From an uncultured Lysobacterales bacterium (GTDB taxonomy: Bacteria; Pseudomonadota; Gammaproteobacteria; Xanthomonadales; Xanthomonadaceae): 9,988 nucleotides of DNA. This document shows positions 5,869 to 9,988 of this stretch, in pieces (the stretch's first letter is position 1; every line of letters begins with the position of its first letter). Location of the stretch: the NCBI GenBank assembly GCA_946886865.1, contig CAMPJI010000083.1, forward strand, positions 1 to 9,988, in the 5' to 3' direction. A model generated the notes under the pieces. It saw only the letters and a list, made by a program, of their open reading frames with translations, ran no database searches and was not told the DNA's origin. The position numbers were made by a program, and so were the translations under genes.

Positions 5869-6459
5869 ATGCCCGGCGAATCCCTCACCACCCGCCCGCT
5901 CACCCGCGACGACTGGCCGGCCATCGAGGCGCTGTTCGGCGCGAACGGTGCCTGCGGTGGATGCTGGTGCATGTGGTGGCGCGTGCCGATGGGCGGCAAG
6001 GCCTGGGACGCGGCCAAGGGGGCGCCCAACCGGGTCGCGTTCCGCGAGCTCGTCGAATCGGGCCGCGCCAGCGGCGTGCTGGCCTTCGACGGCGAGCGCG
6101 CGGTCGGCTGGTGCGCGGTCGGCCCTCGCGCGGACTTCCCGCGCCTCGATCGCAGCAAGGCCCTGGCCCGCGCCTGGTCGGCGGACACCTGGTCGATCAA
6201 CTGCCTGTACGTCCCGGCCCGCGAACGCGGCCGCGGCGTCGCCACGGCGCTGGTTGAAGCGGCGGTCGCGCTGGCATCGGAGCGCGGCGCCCGCGAGATC
6301 GAGGCCTATCCGCACGTGGTGGCACCCGGCAGCCGGCAAGCCGGCGCCTTCGTCTGGACGGGCGTGCCCGCCCTGTACGAGCGGCTGGGGTTCGTGGCGC
6401 CCCGACCGGCGCCACGGGGCCGCGTGCTTTACCTGCTGCGTCCGGACAAGGCGTTCTGA
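5869..6459 (+). CDS. GNAT family N-acetyltransferase with Cys/Trp-rich N-terminal motif
   Basis: This 196-residue protein has a GNAT fold. The acetyl-CoA pyrophosphate-binding motif A is seen at about 112-131: beta strand INCLYV, then RERGRGVA (the Q/R-x-x-G-x-G/A signature at 118-125) and the helix TALVEAAVALA. The C-terminal part (YERLGFV) is the usual last GNAT strand region. Near the N-terminus lies CGGCWCMWW (C29, C32, C34, then Trp pairs), a stretch shared by an uncharacterised GNAT subgroup; it might bind metal or substrate, but that is inference. The ATG at 5869 was preferred to a TTG at 5863, which would overlap the -10-like element. The substrate (small molecule, antibiotic or protein amine) cannot be read. 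It sits between the REP nest and the thiolase promoter and probably has its own transcript, with no visible link to leucine catabolism. Confidence 0.85.
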   Translation: MPGESLTTRPLTRDDWPAIEALFGANGACGGCWCMWWRVPMGGKAWDAAKGAPNRVAFRELVESGRASGVLAFDGERAVGWCAVGPRADFPRLDRSKALARAWSADTWSINCLYVPARERGRGVATALVEAAVALASERGAREIEAYPHVVAPGSRQAGAFVWTGVPALYERLGFVAPRPAPRGRVLYLLRPDKAF

Positions 6460-6460
6460 A

Positions 6461-6479
6461 CGCCGTGTTCGGCGGGTTT
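6461..6479 (+). terminator. Possible weak terminator after GNAT gene
   Basis: CGCCG (6461-6465) pairs with CGGCG (6470-6474) over TGTT, followed by GGTTT. The stem has only 5 bp and the tail is short, so it is marginal. Confidence 0.25.
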
Positions 6480-6507
6480 GCGGCAGTGCAGCACGCGGTC
6501 GCATAAT
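6478..6507 (+). promoter_or_regulatory. Putative sigma-70 promoter of the thiolase gene
   Basis: TTGCGG (6478-6483) and CATAAT (6502-6507, five of six to consensus) are 18 bp apart, giving a leader of about 40 bases before the ATG at 6555. The pair lies between the GNAT stop and the thiolase ribosome site, so the thiolase is likely transcribed independently. Confidence 0.5.
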
Positions 6508-6554
6508 CGACGGGTTCCGGTCCCCGCGACCGACCCGCTATCCAGGAGTCCGCC

Positions 6555-7730
6555 ATGAGCGACGTCGTCATCGTCGGTGCCAAGCGCACCGCCATCGGTT
6601 CCTTCCTCGGCCAGTTCACCGGCGTCGCCACCCCGGTGCTGGGCACCGCCGCGATCACCGGCGCGCTCGAGCACGCAGGCGTCGCCCCCGACCAGGTGGA
6701 TGAAGTGATCATGGGTTGCGTGCTGCCGGCCGGCCTGGGCCAGGCGCCCGCCCGCCAGGCCGCGCTGGGTGCCGGCCTGCCCGATTCGACCGCCTGCACC
6801 ACCATCAACAAGGTCTGCGGCTCGGGCATGAAGGCGATCATGCTGGCCCACGACGCCATCAAGGCCGGTTCGTCCACCGTGGTGGTGGCCGGCGGCATGG
6901 AGTCGATGACCAACGCCCCGCACCTGCTCAACGGCTCGCGCACCGGCATCCGCTACGGCAGCGCCGAGTTCCTCGACCACATGGCGTTCGACGGCCTGAC
7001 CAACCCCTACGACGGCAAGGCCATGGGCGTCTTCGGCGACATGGCGTGCGACAGCTACCAGTTCGACCGCGCCGCGCTGGACGCCTTCTCCGAGGAGAGC
7101 GTCAACCGGGCCAAGAAGGCGGTGGCCGACGGCACGTTCGCCGACGAGATCGTCCCGGTGACGGTCAAGACCCGCAAGGGGGAGGTCGTGGTGGACACCG
7201 ACGAGGAGCCGGGCAAGATCGACACGGCGAAGATCCCCGGCCTGCGGGCGGCCTTCGGCAAGGAGGGCGTACTGACCGCCGCCTCGTCGTCGAAAATTTC
7301 CGATGGCGCCGCCGCCACCGTGCTGATGAGCGCCGATGAGGCGGCCAAGCGCGGCCTCAAGCCGCTGGCCCGCATCGTTGCCCACGCCGGTCACGCGCAG
7401 GCACCGGAGTGGTTCACCACCGCGCCGGTCAAGGCACTGTCCAACGTGCTGGACAAGGCCGGCTGGACGGTGGAGGACGTGGACCTGTTCGAGATCAACG
7501 AGGCGTTTGCCTGCGTGGCCATGGCCCCGATCAAGGACCTGGGCATCCCCCACGACAAGGTCAACGTGCACGGCGGCGCTGTGGCCCTGGGCCACCCCAT
7601 CGGCGCCAGCGGCGCGCGGCTGGTCGTGACCCTGCTCAACGCGCTGGCCAAGCGCGGTGGCAAGCGCGGCGTGGCCACCCTGTGCATCGGCGGTGGCGAG
7701 GCGACGGCCGTGGCTGTGGAGCTGCTGTAA
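6555..7730 (+). CDS. Thiolase, acetyl-CoA C-acetyltransferase type
   Basis: This 391-residue type II thiolase has the length typical of biosynthetic/acetoacetyl-CoA thiolases. The nucleophilic cysteine is C88 in NKVCGSGMKAI. The second active-site set is NEAFA (about 314-318), H347 in GGAVALGHPIGASGAR, and C377 in CIGGGEATA, so all catalytic residues are present. The enzyme reversibly cleaves acetoacetyl-CoA to two acetyl-CoA. Next to isovaleryl-CoA dehydrogenase and methylcrotonyl-CoA carboxylase it fits the last step of leucine breakdown, once acetoacetate is activated to acetoacetyl-CoA. It could instead serve polyhydroxybutyrate or short-chain fatty-acid metabolism. AGGAG (6544-6548) lies 6 bases before the ATG and fixes the start. 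Longer-chain 3-ketoacyl-CoA thiolase activity cannot be excluded by sequence reading alone. Confidence 0.92.
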   Translation: MSDVVIVGAKRTAIGSFLGQFTGVATPVLGTAAITGALEHAGVAPDQVDEVIMGCVLPAGLGQAPARQAALGAGLPDSTACTTINKVCGSGMKAIMLAHDAIKAGSSTVVVAGGMESMTNAPHLLNGSRTGIRYGSAEFLDHMAFDGLTNPYDGKAMGVFGDMACDSYQFDRAALDAFSEESVNRAKKAVADGTFADEIVPVTVKTRKGEVVVDTDEEPGKIDTAKIPGLRAAFGKEGVLTAASSSKISDGAAATVLMSADEAAKRGLKPLARIVAHAGHAQAPEWFTTAPVKALSNVLDKAGWTVEDVDLFEINEAFACVAMAPIKDLGIPHDKVNVHGGAVALGHPIGASGARLVVTLLNALAKRGGKRGVATLCIGGGEATAVAVELL

Positions 7731-7731
7731 G

Positions 7732-7757
7732 ACCCGCCGCTAAACGCCTGAGCGGGT
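7732..7757 (+). terminator. Weak hairpin after the thiolase gene
   Basis: ACCCGC (7732-7737) can pair with GCGGGT (7752-7757) around a 14-base loop, followed by TAACG. It is a candidate only; no T-tract follows. Confidence 0.25.
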
Positions 7758-7793
7758 TAACGATCAACTAACAAAAAAACCACGCTTCCCCGC

Positions 7794-7821
7794 TTGACAG
7801 CCGTTTGGGGCTTGTCATCAT
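7794..7821 (+). promoter_or_regulatory. Promoter of the first alanine-rich lipoprotein
   Basis: A perfect -35 TTGACA (7794-7799) is followed after 16 bp by CATCAT (7816-7821, four of six), giving a leader of about 48 bases. An A-tract (7773-7779) lies just upstream and could act as an UP-like element. It is the best -35 in the window and suggests strong constitutive expression. Confidence 0.55.
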
Positions 7822-7875
7822 GTTACCGGCGCGCAACTGCGCGTTGCCAAACTTTTACGACGAGGAAACTGCATC

Positions 7876-8244
7876 ATGTCCATCAACAAGACCCTGCTTG
7901 CCCTGGCCATGGGCTTCGCCCTGGCTGCCTGCTCGAACGCTGACCGCGCCCAGGACTCGGCCGCCGAGGCCGCTGACGCCGCTGCTGAGGCCCAGGCCGA
8001 CGCCGCTGTTGCCGGCACCGATTCGGCCCAGTCGGCTGCTGACGCCGCCGCTGCTGCTGCCGACGCTGCTGCCACCGCCGCTGCCGACGCTTCGACCGGC
8101 GACATGGAAGACAACGCCGACGCCGCCGACGCGGCTGCCGACGCTGCCGACGCCGCCGACCAGGCTGCGCAGGCTGCCGAGAATTCGGCTGACTCGGTCG
8201 GTGCCGACACCGATTCCGACATGGACCCGGACGCCACCAACTAA
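7876..8244 (+). CDS. Small acidic alanine-rich outer-membrane lipoprotein (first of a pair)
   Basis: This 122-residue protein has a lipoprotein signal peptide: a basic N-region (K5), a hydrophobic core, and the lipobox LAAC with C19 as the acylated cysteine. Ser at +2 rather than Asp predicts Lol transport to the outer membrane. The mature part is about 40% Ala with 21 Asp, 4 Glu and only one basic residue (R24), arranged in runs such as DAADAAADAADAAD (about 82-95), so it should be a long, strongly acidic helix or intrinsically extended. It lacks the C-terminal lysine through which Braun's lipoprotein attaches to peptidoglycan. GAGG (7862-7865) precedes the ATG by 10 bases. Alanine is coded mostly by GCC and GCT, unlike the GCG-rich neighbours, which may reflect high expression. 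It is flanked by a good promoter and a strong terminator. The function is unknown; it is a paralogue of the next gene. Confidence 0.82.
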   Translation: MSINKTLLALAMGFALAACSNADRAQDSAAEAADAAAEAQADAAVAGTDSAQSAADAAAAAADAAATAAADASTGDMEDNADAADAAADAADAADQAAQAAENSADSVGADTDSDMDPDATN

Positions 8245-8270
8245 TCGTTGGCTGCAACCGGTTTCGAAAG

Positions 8271-8298
8271 TGCCGCCCTTCGGGGCGGCATTTTTTTT
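8271..8298 (+). terminator. Strong intrinsic terminator of the first lipoprotein
   Basis: TGCCGCCC (8271-8278) pairs with GGGCGGCA (8283-8290) around a TTCG tetraloop closed by C-G, followed by eight T. This is a textbook stable terminator 26 bases after the stop. Confidence 0.95.
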
Positions 8299-8470
8299 GG
8301 CTGTCCTCGGGGGTTCGGTGGCGGACACGTCACCGCCCGTACCGCGCCCGGTCCGGTTGGAGTCTGTGCACCTAAACCGCACCCAAGGGCCTTCACATCC
8401 TGTTTCCGCCAGCAAACCGATAGTGCGCTCCGCCGGCAGCGTTCCGGCACAACGCTTTCACTGCCGACAC
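8299..8470. other. Gap between the lipoprotein genes
   Basis: No gene is seen here. I found no promoter with acceptable -35/-10 spacing, although the second lipoprotein must have one because a strong terminator precedes the gap. A weak CGGTG/CACCG inverted pair lies near 8319-8338. A non-sigma-70 or poorly conserved promoter may be present. Confidence 0.3.
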
Positions 8471-8484
8471 AAAGGAGCATCCCA

Positions 8485-8841
8485 ATGAACAACAAGCTTA
8501 CTGTCCTGCTGGCCGCCAGCGCGTTTGCCCTGGCCGCCTGCAATTCGCCGACCGCCGAGCAGGAGGCCGACGAAGCCGCTGTGCAGGCTGAGGTGGCTGC
8601 CGACGCCGCCGGTGACGCCGCCGCTTCGGCAGGCGAGGCCGCCGTTGCCGGCACCGCCGCTGCCGCCGGTTCGGCCGCCGCTGCGGTCGACGCCGCCGCC
8701 GACCCGGTCCAGCAGGCGTACGAGGAAGGCAAGGCCAACGCCGCCGGCGCGATCGCCGACGGTGCCGCCAACGTCTCCACCGAGATGCAGGAAGAGCAGG
8801 CCGAAGCCGAGGCCGAGGCCAACGCCGAGGTCCAGGACTGA
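8485..8841 (+). CDS. Small acidic alanine-rich outer-membrane lipoprotein (second of a pair)
   Basis: This 118-residue protein has the same design as the gene before it: K4, a hydrophobic core and lipobox LAAC with C19, in an almost identical FALAAC context. Asn at +2 is compatible with outer-membrane sorting. The mature chain is about 40% Ala; its middle is Ala/Gly/Val-rich, and its end is Glu-rich in an alternating EAEAEANAE pattern, in contrast to the Asp-rich end of its neighbour. Both share an AAVAGT block in the mature region, supporting an old tandem duplication followed by divergence. It contains only one lysine (K83) after the signal peptide and no terminal lysine. AGGAG (8473-8477) lies 7 bases before the ATG at 8485 and decides the start, since the frame is open further upstream through the intergenic region. 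It ends in its own strong terminator. The function is unknown. Confidence 0.82.
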   Translation: MNNKLTVLLAASAFALAACNSPTAEQEADEAAVQAEVAADAAGDAAASAGEAAVAGTAAAAGSAAAAVDAAADPVQQAYEEGKANAAGAIADGAANVSTEMQEEQAEAEAEANAEVQD

Positions 8842-8871
8842 TCCCGCGATCGTCCCGATGTAGCTACCAGG

Positions 8872-8900
8872 AGAACCCGCTTCGGCGGGTTCTTTTTTTT
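8872..8900 (+). terminator. Strong intrinsic terminator of the second lipoprotein
   Basis: AGAACCCGC (8872-8880) pairs with GCGGGTTCT (8885-8893) around a TTCG tetraloop, and the pairing runs into a T-tract at 8893-8900. It uses the same loop as the terminator of the first lipoprotein. Confidence 0.95.
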
Positions 8901-8931
8901 GACCCGCGGTCGATTTTTTGACCCGCGGTCG
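8895..8931. repeat. 19-bp-period tandem duplication next to the terminator
   Basis: TTTTTTGACCCGCGGTCG occurs at 8895-8912 and again at 8914-8931 with one base between. Each copy contains a small GACC-CGC-GGTC palindrome; the first is followed by ATTTTTT from the second copy, so the duplication makes a second, weaker terminator-like element. Confidence 0.7.
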
Positions 8932-8983
8932 CGCCGCGAGGGGTGCGACACAGGCGCAAGCGGCGGGCCGGTCGCGCGCCCGG

Positions 8984-8989
8984 TATCCT
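8984..8989 (+). promoter_or_regulatory. Putative -10 of the methylcrotonyl-CoA carboxylase gene
   Basis: TATCCT lies 29 bases before the ATG at 9019, in a GC-rich gap after the lipoprotein terminator. No -35 consensus was found, and no Shine-Dalgarno is visible before the start codon. Confidence 0.35.
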
Positions 8990-9018
8990 GTCCCGCTCCC
9001 ACCACGCCCGGCCGACGC

Positions 9019-9988
9019 ATGCCCGCACTGAGCTCCGCACTCGACCCCCGCGCCCAGGATTTCCAGGACAACGTCGCGTACCACCGTGCGCTTGTCGACG
9101 AGCTGGACGCCCGCCTCGCGCGCGCGGCCCAGGGCGGCGGCGACAAGGCCCGTACCAAGCACACCGAGCGCGGCAAGCTGCTGGCCCGGGACCGCATCAC
9201 CGCCCTGCTCGACCCGGGCTCGCCGTTCCTTGAGATCGCGCCGCTGGCGGCCGAGGGCATGTACGACGATGCGGCGCCCGCCGCCGGCATGGTCTGCGGC
9301 ATCGGCCGGGTGATGGGCCAGGAGGTCGTGGTGGTCGCCAACGACGCCACGGTCAAGGGCGGTACCTACTTCCCGATGACGGTCAAGAAGCACCTGCGGG
9401 CGCAGGAAGTGGCGCGCGAGAACCGCCTGCCCTGCGTCTATCTCGTCGACTCGGGTGGCGCGTTCCTGCCGCTGCAGGACGAGGTGTTTCCCGACAAAGA
9501 GCATTTCGGGCGGATCTTCTACAACCAGGCGCGGATGTCCGCCGAGAACGTGCCGCAGGTCGCGGTGGTGATGGGCAGCTGCACGGCTGGCGGCGCCTAC
9601 GTGCCGGCGATGTGCGACGAATCGGTGATCGTCAAGGAGCAGGGGACGATCTTCCTGGGGGGCCCGCCGCTGGTGAAGGCCGCCACCGGCGAAGTCGTCG
9701 ATGCCGAGACCCTGGGCGGCGCCGACGTGCACACCTCGATTTCCGGCGTGGCCGACCACTTCGCCGAAGACGACCGCCATGCGCTGCAGATCGCGCGCGA
9801 CATCGTCGGCACGTTCAACCGGCGCAAGGCGCTCCCCGTCGCCGTGCAACCGGTGCGCGAGCCCCTGTTCGCCGCCGAGGAGCTGTACGGCATCGTCCCG
9901 AAGGACACCCGACGCCCGTTCGACATCCGCGAGGTCATCGCCCGCATCGTCGACGGCAGCGAGTTCCAGGAGTTCAAGGCGCGCTACG
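9019..9988 (+). CDS. liuB: 3-Methylcrotonyl-CoA carboxylase beta (carboxyltransferase) subunit, 3' end outside window
   Basis: The frame opens at ATG 9019 and stays open to the window edge, giving 323 residues of an expected 530-540. It is a biotin-dependent carboxyltransferase of the acyl-CoA carboxylase family. Clear blocks are [16 protein letters not shown] (about 58-73), [12 protein letters not shown] (108-119), [17 protein letters not shown] (143-159), [13 protein letters not shown] (164-176) and the oxyanion/CoA segment [12 protein letters not shown] (187-198), followed by [17 protein letters not shown]. The last block and FGRIFYNQ are typical of methylcrotonyl-CoA rather than propionyl-CoA carboxylases. 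It transfers CO2 from biotin on the alpha subunit (not in the window) to 3-methylcrotonyl-CoA, the product of the isovaleryl-CoA dehydrogenase encoded upstream. Hydratase and alpha-subunit genes probably follow. Geranyl-CoA carboxylase is the main alternative. No Shine-Dalgarno is visible; a short leader from 8984-8989 is likely. Confidence 0.9.
   Translation, partial: MPALSSALDPRAQDFQDNVAYHRALVDELDARLARAAQGGGDKARTKHTERGKLLARDRITALLDPGSPFLEIAPLAAEGMYDDAAPAAGMVCGIGRVMGQEVVVVANDATVKGGTYFPMTVKKHLRAQEVARENRLPCVYLVDSGGAFLPLQDEVFPDKEHFGRIFYNQARMSAENVPQVAVVMGSCTAGGAYVPAMCDESVIVKEQGTIFLGGPPLVKAATGEVVDAETLGGADVHTSISGVADHFAEDDRHALQIARDIVGTFNRRKALPVAVQPVREPLFAAEELYGIVPKDTRRPFDIREVIARIVDGSEFQEFKARY

Noticed and set aside
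8248..8484. Open frame upstream of the second lipoprotein
   Set aside because: It begins inside the terminator region of the first lipoprotein; AGGAG at 8473-8477 and the lipoprotein signal fix the start at 8485.
8241..9356. Minus-strand frames across the lipoproteins and carboxylase start
   Set aside because: They are shadows made of Ser/Ala or His/Val-rich complements of alanine codons; they cross two terminators and have no motifs.

Overview
The window is very GC-rich and densely coded. It reads as a chromosomal segment from a gammaproteobacterium of the Xanthomonadaceae/Lysobacteraceae (Lysobacter- or Luteimonas-like). The evidence is the protein families present, the GTAG-headed palindromic repeats typical of Stenotrophomonas and its relatives, and a gene set for branched-chain acyl-CoA metabolism in a group known for iso-branched fatty acids. 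The taxonomic call is inference; no search was run.

Layout. At 1-838 (minus strand) lies the N-terminal part of a fused isobutyryl-CoA mutase, icmF, cut by the window edge. Everything after it is on the plus strand. A small secreted YXWVPGXW-type protein (1016-1399) is followed by a Sel1-repeat/prolyl-4-hydroxylase-like dioxygenase fusion (1551-2852). Then come leucine dehydrogenase (3040-4140), isovaleryl-CoA dehydrogenase (4456-5613), a GNAT acetyltransferase (5869-6459) and an acetyl-CoA C-acetyltransferase-type thiolase (6555-7730). Two small, acidic, alanine-rich lipoproteins follow (7876-8244 and 8485-8841). The last gene is the carboxyltransferase (beta) subunit of 3-methylcrotonyl-CoA carboxylase (9019 to the window end, incomplete).

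Pathway logic. Leucine dehydrogenase makes 2-ketoisocaproate, isovaleryl-CoA dehydrogenase oxidises isovaleryl-CoA, methylcrotonyl-CoA carboxylase carboxylates the product, and the thiolase can process the acetoacetyl-CoA formed at the end. IcmF interconverts branched and straight C4 (or C5) acyl-CoAs. The window is therefore a leucine/branched-chain acyl-CoA neighbourhood. It is not one operon: most genes are separated by terminators, palindromic repeats or their own promoter-like elements, and unrelated genes are interspersed.

Intergenic structure is rich. It includes a symmetric nested palindrome of four GTAG-type REP units (5652-5824), a second inverted REP pair (4235-4380), a perfect 13-bp inverted repeat around the putative -35 of the Sel1-hydroxylase gene, and a two-hairpin leader before leucine dehydrogenase. 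There are also two TTCG-loop terminators after the lipoproteins and a 19-bp tandem duplication. No tRNA, rRNA, CRISPR array, transposase or phage gene was seen. I see no convincing novel multi-gene defence or biosynthetic system; the oddest items are the nested repeat and the lipoprotein pair.
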